Origin: Caulobacteraceae bacterium
GTDB lineage: Bacteria > Pseudomonadota > Alphaproteobacteria > Caulobacterales > Caulobacteraceae
DNA length: 8,291 nt
Reading direction: 5' to 3'
NCBI GenBank assembly: GCA_947501315.1
Contig: CANMXH010000096.1
Span: forward strand, 1 to 8,291
The notes under the pieces are model-generated. The model did no database searches, had not been told where the DNA came from, and saw only the letters and a program-made list of their open reading frames with translations. Positions 1-5,742 of the stretch are shown here, in pieces. Both the position numbers and the translations under genes were made by a program. The first letter of the stretch is position 1, and each line of letters starts with the position of its first letter.

Positions 1-34
1 CATCGAAGGCGATCTGCGCGGCGGGGGCCGGCAT
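1..34 (-). CDS. 5' end of a gene directly downstream of xseB, probably farnesyl/geranylgeranyl diphosphate synthase (partial)
   Basis: An ATG on the minus strand (34-32) overlaps the xseB TGA by one base (TGATG) and opens a frame that runs off the window edge. The visible residues are MPAPAAQIAFD, too few for a family assignment. The identity rests on established gene order: in many proteobacteria xseB is followed immediately by the polyprenyl synthase gene ispA and then dxs, and here a histone-deacetylase-family gene lies upstream, as is common in alphaproteobacteria. The overlapping stop and start imply translational coupling with xseB. No gene symbol is given because the protein itself is not visible. 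Confidence 0.45.
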   Translation of the reverse strand, partial: MPAPAAQIAFD

Positions 35-282
35 CAGCTGAACCCGGCCGGTTCGACGCCCTTCGCCTGGCCGTCAGGGCCGACCACGATCTTCTCGACG
101 CGGAGCTGGGCGGCCTTGAGCCGGTTCTCGCAATGCGCCTTGAGCCGCGCACCCTCTTCATAGAGGGCGATGGACTCCTCAAGCGGGGCCTGGCCGGACT
201 CGAGCTTGGACACGATGGCCTCGAGACGCTGGAGGGCGTCCTCGAAGCTGAGGTCGGCGGGGATGGGGGCTGTTTCGGTCAT
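34..282 (-). CDS. xseB: Exodeoxyribonuclease VII small subunit
   Basis: XseB is the small subunit of exonuclease VII, which binds the large XseA subunit in the cytoplasm and helps degrade single-stranded DNA to oligonucleotides. The 82-residue product is of normal family length. It carries the recognisable core LSFEDALQRLEAIVSKLESG followed by PLEESIALYEEGARLKAHCE, a two-helix acidic hairpin typical of XseB. The ATG at 282 is preferred, although a GTG codon directly before it (285) could also start. A weak AGGG lies 9 bases upstream of the ATG, and a promoter-like -10 ends only 8 bases upstream, so the mRNA may be nearly leaderless. The stop overlaps the next gene's ATG by one base. xseA is not in the window. 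Confidence 0.95.
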   Translation of the reverse strand: MTETAPIPADLSFEDALQRLEAIVSKLESGQAPLEESIALYEEGARLKAHCENRLKAAQLRVEKIVVGPDGQAKGVEPAGFS

Positions 283-290
283 CACGCCCG

Positions 291-319
291 ACCCTAGAGG
301 GGGCAGAGGCGGGCCTCAA
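291..319 (-). promoter_or_regulatory. Putative promoter for xseB
   Basis: Read on the minus strand, TTGAGG (319-314) is followed after 15 bases by TCTAGGGT (298-291). With a 7-base -35 element this fits the Caulobacter housekeeping layout TTGACGS-N10-14-GCTANAWC at N14, with a good -35 and a -10 that keeps only the CTA core. The same spacing and the same 10-mer CCTCTAGGGT recur upstream of the cyclophilin gene, which raises the chance that it is real. Transcription would start at or beside the xseB start codon. Confidence 0.4.
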
Positions 320-376
320 GCGGAGACCGGGGTCCGGCGGGTCAATTGCAGGGGCCGGCGGAGCGTCAGAGCCGGG

Positions 377-577
377 AGGTTCATCACAAAGGACACGAAG
401 GAATTCACAAAGGGCATCACGGGACCGGCGATGTGTCGGGACTTGGAGTCGTCTTCAACATCGGCTTGAATCGCGGCTTACGCCGCATTTGGTCAAAGGC
501 CGAGGCGCAGTCCCTGTCAACCGCACCGGACCCTTGGTGTCCTTTGTGAATTCCTTCGTGTCCTTCGTGATGAACCT
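377..577. repeat. 201-bp imperfect palindrome with 52-bp inverted arms (MITE-like dispersed repeat)
   Basis: This element fills most of the 321-base gap between xseB and the cyclophilin gene. Arm 377-428 and the reverse complement of arm 526-577 match at 47 of 52 positions. The arms contain the motif AAGGACACGAAGGAATTCAC. Between them a 5-bp hairpin GCGGC-TTAC-GCCGC (473-486) sits almost exactly at the centre (477), and a weaker match (TGTCGGGACT at 433-442 against AGTCCCTGTCA at 509-519) suggests that the whole element was once more symmetrical. It encodes no convincing protein; open frames through it give peptides of the HEGHEGIHKGH type, which are translations of the repeat. It may also act as a transcription barrier between the two genes. 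No clear target-site duplication is visible. Confidence 0.8.
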
Positions 578-603
578 GCTCTGGCGGGAGCAGGCGCGTC
601 CGC

Positions 604-1221
604 TCAGGGGGCGGGCGCGCGGCGGGCGGAGAGGATGCGGATGCGGGGGTCGAGCATCTGGCCGCGCATGAAGCCCTCGCCCTCGGTGGGGGATTTGGGG
701 GCGGTGAGGATGGCGCGGACGACGTCCATGCCCTCAATCACGCGACCGAAGACGGCGAAGCCCGGATCGCCCGGCGCGGCCCGGCCGGCGTCGAAGCCGG
801 GCAGATTGCCGACGATGATGAAGAAGTCGCCGTCGGCCGTTCCCGGATCGAACCGCGCCATGGACAGGGCCCCGTTGATGTGGCGCAGGCCGGTCTGGCT
901 GGTCGGCTCATGGGCGATCGGCGGCAGGATGCGGTCGGGGGCGTTGGCGGTCCCGCCCTGGACCACCCCTGTCCCGGCACCCAGCTCCATGCCGCGGTAG
1001 AAGTCGGTCCCGTTGAACCGGCCCTCGTCGACATAGCGGAGGAAGTTGGCGGCAGTGATCGGAGCGCGGGGATCGGTCTCGACAAAGATGGATCCGGCGC
1101 TGGTCTCGAGGATCACCCGGACGGCGACGGCTGGCGCCGGCGGAACATCCTGGGCGAGGACGGGGGCCGACAGGGCGGCCGCGAGGCAGAGGACGAGCGA
1201 GACCAGGGACCGTCGGTTCAT
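604..1221 (-). CDS. Secreted cyclophilin-type peptidyl-prolyl cis-trans isomerase
   Basis: Cyclophilins catalyse cis-trans isomerisation of Xaa-Pro bonds and assist protein folding; this 205-residue one should act in the periplasm. Residues 1-23 form a Sec signal peptide (basic MNRR, hydrophobic core, cleavage near VLA-Q). The cyclophilin domain covers roughly 34-198: TDFYR (72-76, with the catalytic-type Arg76), VVQGG (86-90, Gln88), GALSMAR (117-123), GDFFIIVG (131-138) and FAVFGRVIEGMDVV (155-168). The substrate-pocket tryptophan of eukaryotic cyclophilins is replaced in LPGFD (140-144), as in many bacterial members. The start is supported by AGGA 7 bases upstream of the ATG. A promoter-like site lies upstream, so it may be transcribed separately from the cupin gene. 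The exact client or paralogue group cannot be told. Confidence 0.92.
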   Translation of the reverse strand: MNRRSLVSLVLCLAAALSAPVLAQDVPPAPAVAVRVILETSAGSIFVETDPRAPITAANFLRYVDEGRFNGTDFYRGMELGAGTGVVQGGTANAPDRILPPIAHEPTSQTGLRHINGALSMARFDPGTADGDFFIIVGNLPGFDAGRAAPGDPGFAVFGRVIEGMDVVRAILTAPKSPTEGEGFMRGQMLDPRIRILSARRAPAP

Positions 1222-1246
1222 CGTCCTGTCCTTTCCGTGTCACCGA

Positions 1247-1275
1247 ACCCTAGAGGCGGCGACCGGTTGCTTCAA
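1247..1275 (-). promoter_or_regulatory. Putative promoter for the cyclophilin gene
   Basis: On the minus strand TTGAAG (1275-1270) and TCTAGGGT (1254-1247) are separated by 15 bases, the same layout as the site upstream of xseB. It lies wholly in the 64-base gap between the cupin stop and the cyclophilin ATG. A leader of about 20 bases would contain the AGGA ribosome-binding site. A perfect TTGACG is also present at 1289-1284, overlapping the cupin stop, but it is too far from the -10 to pair with it. Confidence 0.4.
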
Positions 1276-1285
1276 CGGAGAAGCG

Positions 1286-1618
1286 TCAATCGACGATGAA
1301 CAGCCGGCAGCCCGCGCGCGTGGACGAGCGATGCGCCGCGTCGCCGAAATCCGAGACCTGATAGCTCATGCCGGCGGTCAGTTTGAATGTGCGGCCGTCC
1401 CGGAGCTCGGTCTCCAGTTCGCCGTCCAGAACGAGGAGCACATGGCCACGGTCGCACCAGTGGTCGGCGAGATAGCCTGGCGTGTACTCCACCATCCTCA
1501 CGCGGAGGTCGCCCGAGGAAAAGGTGCGCCAGAGAGCCATCCCGGTTTCGCCCGGATGTTCCGTCGTTGGCACGGCTGACCACTCGGCGATGGTGAAGGC
1601 GAGATCGGGCAGTTTCAT
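1286..1618 (-). CDS. Small single-domain cupin (DHCW-type cupin fold protein)
   Basis: The 110-residue protein is a complete small beta-barrel cupin. It resembles the conserved bacterial family I know as 'DHCW motif cupin fold protein': WSAVPTTEHPGETG near the N terminus (13-26), VRMVEYTPGYLADHWC (40-55), then GHVLLVLDGELETEL (58-72) and TAGMSYQVSD (81-90). The motif reads D52-H53-W54-C55 here. Likely metal or substrate ligands are His53, His59 and His96. The biochemical role of the family is not known to me. The ATG lies 7 bases after the stop of the upstream histidine phosphatase gene and has no strong Shine-Dalgarno, which suggests translational coupling in the same operon. No signal peptide is seen, so it should be cytoplasmic. 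Confidence 0.85.
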   Translation of the reverse strand: MKLPDLAFTIAEWSAVPTTEHPGETGMALWRTFSSGDLRVRMVEYTPGYLADHWCDRGHVLLVLDGELETELRDGRTFKLTAGMSYQVSDFGDAAHRSSTRAGCRLFIVD

Positions 1619-1625
1619 GCGCCCG

Positions 1626-2291
1626 TCAGCGCTTCTCGTAGCGGCGCTGGGACCAGTATTTGAAGCCCTGGTTGTGGACCAGCGACCAGCCGTCCGCGCG
1701 CAGGCGGCGGCCGACCATGTGGTTGAAATAGCCGTGGGCGAGCACCAGCACGTCCTGACCGCTTTCGGCGCGGGTGATCAGGGCCTGGGCCGCCTTTTCG
1801 GCGCGGCACTCGGCCTCGCGCCGGCTCTCCTGACCCTCGTGATGATTGAAGACATGCCACCAGAAGCGGGCGACGGCACCCCAGTATTTGGGCGGCAGTT
1901 TGAACCAGGCGGGGAAATGTGGCGGCGGCAGGGGGGCCTCGATGAACAGGGCGTCCGACATGACCTCCCGGCCAGCGCAGATGGCGGCGGCGGTCTCCTG
2001 GGCCCGGGGGCGGGTCGAGGCGTAGATGGCACCGGCGCCCTCGGCCGTGGCGAGGAGTTCGGGGGGCGGGGTCTGGCCGGCGCGCAGGCCGCCGACCTCG
2101 TATCGGGCCCACCAGTCGCGATACTGGTCGGAGGTCAGGTAGCATTTGCGTGACAGGGCCGGCTCGCCGTGACGGGTCAGGACGATGGCACCCGGACGCA
2201 CCGAGACCAGGGCGGCGCGCGGCAGCACGGGCTCTGTCTTCGACGGCGCAGGGGCGTCGGCCATCAGTGAGTCTCTGGCGGGGGCGGGCAT
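1626..2291 (-). CDS. Histidine phosphatase family protein (phosphoglycerate mutase-like)
   Basis: The protein belongs to the histidine phosphatase superfamily, whose members form a phosphohistidine intermediate. The catalytic LTRHGEP motif (38-44, Arg40 and His41) is followed by TRPRAQET (93-100, the second arginine region), an acidic residue at Glu118 in FIEAPLPPP, and the second catalytic histidine in VLAHGYFN (183-190, His186). All core residues are present, so it is probably active, but the substrate is unknown. It is about 221 residues. Two starts are possible: ATG at 2291, or ATG at 2264 (residue 10). Neither has a good Shine-Dalgarno, and the first 25 residues look non-conserved, so 2264 is a fair alternative. 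It sits between the HDAC-like gene and the cupin gene on the same strand. Confidence 0.88.
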   Translation of the reverse strand: MPAPARDSLMADAPAPSKTEPVLPRAALVSVRPGAIVLTRHGEPALSRKCYLTSDQYRDWWARYEVGGLRAGQTPPPELLATAEGAGAIYASTRPRAQETAAAICAGREVMSDALFIEAPLPPPHFPAWFKLPPKYWGAVARFWWHVFNHHEGQESRREAECRAEKAAQALITRAESGQDVLVLAHGYFNHMVGRRLRADGWSLVHNQGFKYWSQRRYEKR

Positions 2292-2324
2292 GATGTCTGG
2301 AGGTAAGCGATTGGCGAACCGTCC

Positions 2325-3245
2325 TTATTCCTCCCCCAAGGCCTGAACGTGGGCGACTGCGGAACGGCCCAGACCCTCTAGGTCGTAACCGCCCTCGAGC
2401 GAGGACACAACCTTGCCGCCGCAGCGCGAGCGCGCGACCTCGAGGACGGCGCGTGTCGCCCAGGCGAAATCCTCGGCCTCCAGAGACTGATGCGCGAGCG
2501 GATCGCGGCGGTGGGCGTCGAAACCGGCAGAGATGAGGATCAAATCCGGGCGGAAGGCCTCGAGCGCCGGCATCAGCCCGCCGGCGAAGGCTCCGCGCCA
2601 GGCCTCGCGGGCCGCATGGGGCGGGACCGGGACGTTGACGATATTGCCGACGCCGGTCTCGGACGCCGCGCCTGTTCCGGGATAGAGTGGCGACTGGTGG
2701 ATGGAGCCGAGAAACAGGCTGTCGTCTGATTCGAATGCGGCCTGGGTGCCGTTGCCGTGGTGGACGTCGAAATCGATCACGGCGACCCGGGCCATGCCCT
2801 CGGACTGGGCCACGCGGGCGGCGACGGCGACGTTGGAGAACAGGCAGAAGCCCATGGAGGTGTCCGGCTCAGCGTGGTGGCCCGGCGGGCGGACAGCGGC
2901 GAAGGCGCGGGCGGTCTCGCCGCGGGCGACGGCGCGGACGGCGTCGACCACGGCCCCGGCGGCGAGCCGGGCAGCGCGGACACTGCCCGGCGACAGGACG
3001 GTGTCGGCGTCGAGCTGGCGCAAGCCGCTGTCAGGCGCGGCGGCGAGCAGGCGGGCGACATGGTCGGCGGGGTGAAGGCGTTCGAGGTCGGCGACGGCGG
3101 CCTCTGTCGCCGCATGGCGGTCGAGGCCGAGGGCGGCAGCGTCGAGGGCGTCCAGAACGGCCTGCAGCCGTTCGGGGCTTTCGGGATGGCCGGTGCCGGG
3201 GCGGTGGGCCAGCATGTCGGGGTGGGTGAAGAGGGCGACGCTCAT
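2325..3245 (-). CDS. Histone deacetylase family protein (class II HDAC-like / acetylpolyamine amidohydrolase)
   Basis: This 306-residue zinc-dependent amidohydrolase belongs to the arginase/deacetylase fold family that removes acetyl groups from acetyl-lysine or acetylated polyamines. Visible motifs are GHPESPERL (19-27), RPPGHHAEPD (119-128, catalytic His123-His124), VIDFDVHHGNGTQ (156-168, zinc ligands Asp160 and His162), ISAGFDAHRRDPL (238-250, zinc ligand Asp243) and LEGGYDLEGL (283-292, transition-state Tyr287). All catalytic residues are intact. The frame is open for 71 more codons upstream, but homology begins at MSVALFTHPDM, so the ATG at 3245 is chosen. No Shine-Dalgarno is seen and a GCTAGAAT box ends 7 bases before the ATG, consistent with a leaderless mRNA. 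Such genes often lie upstream of xseB-ispA in alphaproteobacteria. The true substrate cannot be told. Confidence 0.92.
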   Translation of the reverse strand: MSVALFTHPDMLAHRPGTGHPESPERLQAVLDALDAAALGLDRHAATEAAVADLERLHPADHVARLLAAAPDSGLRQLDADTVLSPGSVRAARLAAGAVVDAVRAVARGETARAFAAVRPPGHHAEPDTSMGFCLFSNVAVAARVAQSEGMARVAVIDFDVHHGNGTQAAFESDDSLFLGSIHQSPLYPGTGAASETGVGNIVNVPVPPHAAREAWRGAFAGGLMPALEAFRPDLILISAGFDAHRRDPLAHQSLEAEDFAWATRAVLEVARSRCGGKVVSSLEGGYDLEGLGRSAVAHVQALGEE

Positions 3246-3252
3246 CGGGCGT

Positions 3253-3260
3253 ATTCTAGC
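3253..3260 (-). promoter_or_regulatory. Putative -10 element for the HDAC-family gene
   Basis: Minus-strand GCTAGAAT matches 7 of 8 positions of the Caulobacter -10 consensus GCTANAWC. Only 7 bases separate it from the ATG at 3245, so a transcript from it would be leaderless. No well-spaced TTGACGS -35 is present; TTGTCA lies upstream but only about 10 bases away from the TAGAAT core, too close for standard spacing. Confidence 0.35.
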
Positions 3261-3354
3261 GAGTAATATGACAAACATCATGCGCTCATCCCGGCTGCCC
3301 GAAGGGTGGAAAAAATGGGTTGAGCCAAACGGGAGATCAGGTGAAAGCGGAACC

Positions 3355-3882
3355 ATGACCGAGCCGCTGATCCGCCCCGCCGTAGACGCCGACGCCACCG
3401 CCCTCGGCATGCTGGGACGGCAGACCTTCCTCGACACCTTTGTGGAGGGGTTCGGCATCCCCTATCCGGCCGGGGATCTGGCGCGGTTCCTCGACGCCAG
3501 TTTCAGCCCCGAAGCGATCCGGGCAAAACTGCAGGAGCCGGGCGCGGCCTGGTGGGTGGCGGAGCGGGACGGAGACCTGCTGGCCTTTGCCAACACCGGG
3601 CCGAACACCCTGCCCCATCCGGATGCACGGCCCAGCCATGCCGAGCTGCGGCGGCTGTATGTGTCGAAGGCGGCGCAGGGTCTTGGGCTGGGCACGAAAC
3701 TGCTGACGGTCGCGCTGGACTGGATGGATGCGAACACCGACGGGCCGCTGTGGATCGGGGTGTGGAGCGGCAATGCGAAGGCGCAGAAGCTGTATGCGGC
3801 CTACGGGTTCGAGGTGGCGGGCGAGTATCAGTATCCGGTGGGAGCGTGGATGGATGACGAGTTCATCCTGCGGCGGGGATAG
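3355..3882 (+). CDS. GNAT family N-acetyltransferase
   Basis: The 175-residue protein is a complete GNAT-fold acetyltransferase that would transfer acetyl from acetyl-CoA to an unknown amine. Motif A is visible as LRRLYVSKAAQGLGLGTKLL (98-117): the strand ends at Val103 and the acetyl-CoA pyrophosphate loop is Q108-G-L-G-L-G113. Motif B follows as N140-AKAQKLYAAYGFEVAGEYQY (140-160). The N-terminal IRPAVDADATALGML is typical of the family. The frame is open further upstream, but homology begins at MTEPLIRPA, and AGGTGA lies 10 bases before that ATG. It diverges from the HDAC-family gene across a 109-base gap and is the first of five closely packed plus-strand genes; only 14 bases separate its stop from the next ATG. 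Confidence 0.9.
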   Translation: MTEPLIRPAVDADATALGMLGRQTFLDTFVEGFGIPYPAGDLARFLDASFSPEAIRAKLQEPGAAWWVAERDGDLLAFANTGPNTLPHPDARPSHAELRRLYVSKAAQGLGLGTKLLTVALDWMDANTDGPLWIGVWSGNAKAQKLYAAYGFEVAGEYQYPVGAWMDDEFILRRG

Positions 3883-3896
3883 GCTATGCTGGTGGC

Positions 3897-4181
3897 ATGA
3901 CCCGCGACGAACTGCTGACCAAGCTGCGCGAACTGAAGCCCTGGCTGGAAGAGCAGGGCATCGTCAATGTGCGCCTGTTCGGCAGCTATGCCCGCGACGA
4001 TGCACGTCCCGACAGCGATGTTGACCTGATTGTGGAGCTATCCAAGCCATTGGGCTTCAGGTTCTTTGGAGTTGAACGAGAGTTGGCCGAAAGACTCGGC
4101 GTGCCAGTCGAAATGGGGACTGAGGACTCGATGCACCGCCTTGTGAGAAAGTCTGCCACCCGGGAAGCCGTCTTTGTCTGA
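3897..4181 (+). CDS. mntA: Minimal nucleotidyltransferase, MntA-like antitoxin of a type VII toxin-antitoxin pair
   Basis: This 94-residue protein is a minimal DNA polymerase beta-type nucleotidyltransferase. The signature is clear: VRLFGSYARDDARPDSDVDL (25-44) with Gly29-Ser30 and the metal-binding pair Asp41-x-Asp43, and a candidate third acid at Glu72 in VPVEMGT. In the characterised HepT-MntA system the MntA protein adenylylates a tyrosine of the HepT toxin and so neutralises it. Context supports that role: the next gene is HepT-like and overlaps its end by 8 bases. The ATG is preceded by GGTGG close to the start. The GC content drops in this gene and the next (29 of 60 bases in row 4021-4080), unlike the 65-80% rows around it, which suggests horizontal acquisition. 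The symbol is assigned by family and context, not by close homology. Confidence 0.85.
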   Translation: MTRDELLTKLRELKPWLEEQGIVNVRLFGSYARDDARPDSDVDLIVELSKPLGFRFFGVERELAERLGVPVEMGTEDSMHRLVRKSATREAVFV

Positions 4182-4530
4182 CCCGAGAGACCGCCTGTTT
4201 CTTGAAGAAATGCTGGGCGCGGTCGATGAAATCGCCAACCAGGTCGATAGTCGACCCGTCGAACAATGGATCGAAGATCGGACCCGCGTTGCCGCAGCCT
4301 CGATGTATCTGATTGTTCTCGGCGAAGGTTCCCAGAATCTCTCGGCAGAACTCAAGGCATTGGCACCGGAGATACCCTGGGCCGATATCGGCGGCATGCG
4401 TCACAGGCTGGCACACGGCTACTTCCGTGCGGACCGACGCGTAATCTGGGAGGCAGCGACCCTTCATACGCCCGCGCTCAAGCCGAGCCTTCAAAGACTA
4501 CTGCAGTCCCTCGGCCCCGAGACAGACTGA
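4174..4530 (+). CDS. hepT: HepT-like ribonuclease toxin (DUF86/HepT-like family)
   Basis: The 118-residue, mostly alpha-helical protein carries the HEPN ribonuclease signature RX4HXY as R76-HRLA-H81-G-Y83 within GGMRHRLAHGYF. In HepT toxins the Arg and His cleave RNA, and the Tyr is the residue modified by MntA. The start is TTG at 4174, overlapping the mntA stop by 8 bases, with GGGAAG 6 bases upstream; the next in-frame ATG (4210) would remove the first helix, so TTG is preferred. A weak start inside the antitoxin gene is consistent with keeping toxin levels low through coupled translation. The 3' end overlaps the ATG of the VWA gene by one base. All signature residues are intact, so it should be functional. 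Low GC (32 of 60 in row 4261-4320) matches mntA. Confidence 0.85.
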   Translation: MSDPRDRLFLEEMLGAVDEIANQVDSRPVEQWIEDRTRVAAASMYLIVLGEGSQNLSAELKALAPEIPWADIGGMRHRLAHGYFRADRRVIWEAATLHTPALKPSLQRLLQSLGPETD

Positions 4531-5708
4531 TGCTCCTCCCCTTCTTCACCGCCCTGCGCGACGCCAAGGTTCCTGTGTCGATGAAGGAATGGCTTCATCT
4601 GATGGAGGCCATGGACCGCGACATCGCCGGGCGGAAGGTCGATGACTTCTACCACCTGTCGCGGGCGGTGCTGGTCAAGGACGAGAAACACTATGACCGG
4701 TTCGACCAGGTGTTCGGCAAGGTGTTTGCCGGGATCGAGAGCGTCGGCGCGGGCGAGGAGCCTTCGCTGGACGTGCCCGAGGACTGGCTGAAGCTGCTCA
4801 ATGAGAAATTCCTCACCGATGAGGAGAAGGCCGAGATCGAGGCCCTGGGCGGGTTCGACAAGCTGATGGAGACGCTGAAGCAGCGTCTGGAAGAGCAGAA
4901 GGGCCGGCACGAGGGCGGCAACAAATGGGTCGGCACGGGCGGCACCAGCCCGTTCGGCCACGGCGGCTACAATCCCGAGGGGGTGCGCGTCGGAGGACCG
5001 GGCAAACAGGGCCGGGCGGTCAAGGTCTGGGAGAAGCGGGAATACCGCAATCTGGACGACCAGGTCGAACTGGGCACCCGCAACATCAAGGTCGCCCTGC
5101 GCCGCCTGCGCCGGTTCGCCCGGCAGGGGGCGCCGGACGAGCTGGACATGGACGCCACCATCGACGGCACGGCGCGTCAGGGCTGGCTGGACATCCATAT
5201 GCGGCCCGAGCGGCGCAATACGATCAAGGTGCTGCTGTTCCTCGACATCGGCGGCTCGATGGATGCCCATGTGAAGATGTGCGAGGAGCTGTTCTCGGCC
5301 GCGAAGACCGAGTTCAAACATCTGGAATTCTTCTACTTTCACAACTGCCTCTATGAGGGGGTGTGGAAGGACAACCGGCGCCGGCACAGCGAGAAGATCC
5401 CGACCTGGGACGTGCTGAACAAATACCCCGCCGACTGGCGCGCCATCTTCGTCGGCGACGCGACCATGAGCCCCTATGAGGTGACCATGGCCGGCGGTTC
5501 GGTCGAACACTGGAACGAAGAGGCCGGGGCCGTCTGGATGAAGCGGGCGACGCAGCAGTGGGACAAGGTGGCCTGGCTGAACCCGACGGCCGAACGCTAC
5601 TGGAACTATTCCGCCTCGGTCGGCATGCTGCGCGAACTGGTCGATGAGCGGATGTATCCTCTGACCCTGGACGGGCTGGAGAAGGCGATGCGGGCGCTGG
5701 CCAAATAG
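4530..5708 (+). CDS. CoxE-like von Willebrand factor A (VWA) domain protein
   Basis: The 392-residue protein begins MLLPFFTALRDAKVPVSMKEW, the usual N terminus of the conserved alphaproteobacterial CoxE-like VWA proteins (COG3825-type). An acidic helical N-terminal region (1-125) is followed by a glycine-rich linker (128-160, GTGGTSPFGHGGYNPEG), a basic stretch (185-198) and the VWA domain from about 231. The MIDAS-like motif reads LFLDIGGSMDAH (236-247), so the second position of classic DxSxS is glycine; FFYFHNC (267-273) and VGDATMSPYE (308-317) are the later loops. Such proteins normally work with a MoxR-type AAA+ ATPase as metal-insertion or remodelling chaperones; no MoxR gene is in this window. 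Its ATG overlaps the hepT TGA. Longer in-frame extensions upstream run out of frame through hepT and are not credible. Confidence 0.9.
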   Translation: MLLPFFTALRDAKVPVSMKEWLHLMEAMDRDIAGRKVDDFYHLSRAVLVKDEKHYDRFDQVFGKVFAGIESVGAGEEPSLDVPEDWLKLLNEKFLTDEEKAEIEALGGFDKLMETLKQRLEEQKGRHEGGNKWVGTGGTSPFGHGGYNPEGVRVGGPGKQGRAVKVWEKREYRNLDDQVELGTRNIKVALRRLRRFARQGAPDELDMDATIDGTARQGWLDIHMRPERRNTIKVLLFLDIGGSMDAHVKMCEELFSAAKTEFKHLEFFYFHNCLYEGVWKDNRRRHSEKIPTWDVLNKYPADWRAIFVGDATMSPYEVTMAGGSVEHWNEEAGAVWMKRATQQWDKVAWLNPTAERYWNYSASVGMLRELVDERMYPLTLDGLEKAMRALAK

Positions 5709-5742
5709 GCCAGAGTTCGCCGGTCGTCCGAGGAGTGCCCCC

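Noticed and set aside
417..737. A 106-codon minus-strand frame with HHEGHEGIHKGH, which looks like a histidine-rich peptide
   Set aside because: The peptide is a translation of the palindromic repeat fused to the end of the cyclophilin gene in the wrong frame.
2372..2382. A further CCTCTAGG-like sequence
   Set aside because: It lies inside the HDAC coding sequence on the plus strand, with no -35 partner and no gene to drive.
3251..3354. A forward promoter for the GNAT operon (TAATAT near 3261, TTGAGCC at 3320-3326)
   Set aside because: No pair has acceptable spacing with a GCTANAWC-like -10, so the operon promoter cannot be placed from sequence alone.
3246..3458. 71-codon upstream extension of the HDAC-family frame
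   Set aside because: It covers the divergent GNAT gene start and has no family similarity; homology starts at the ATG at 3245.
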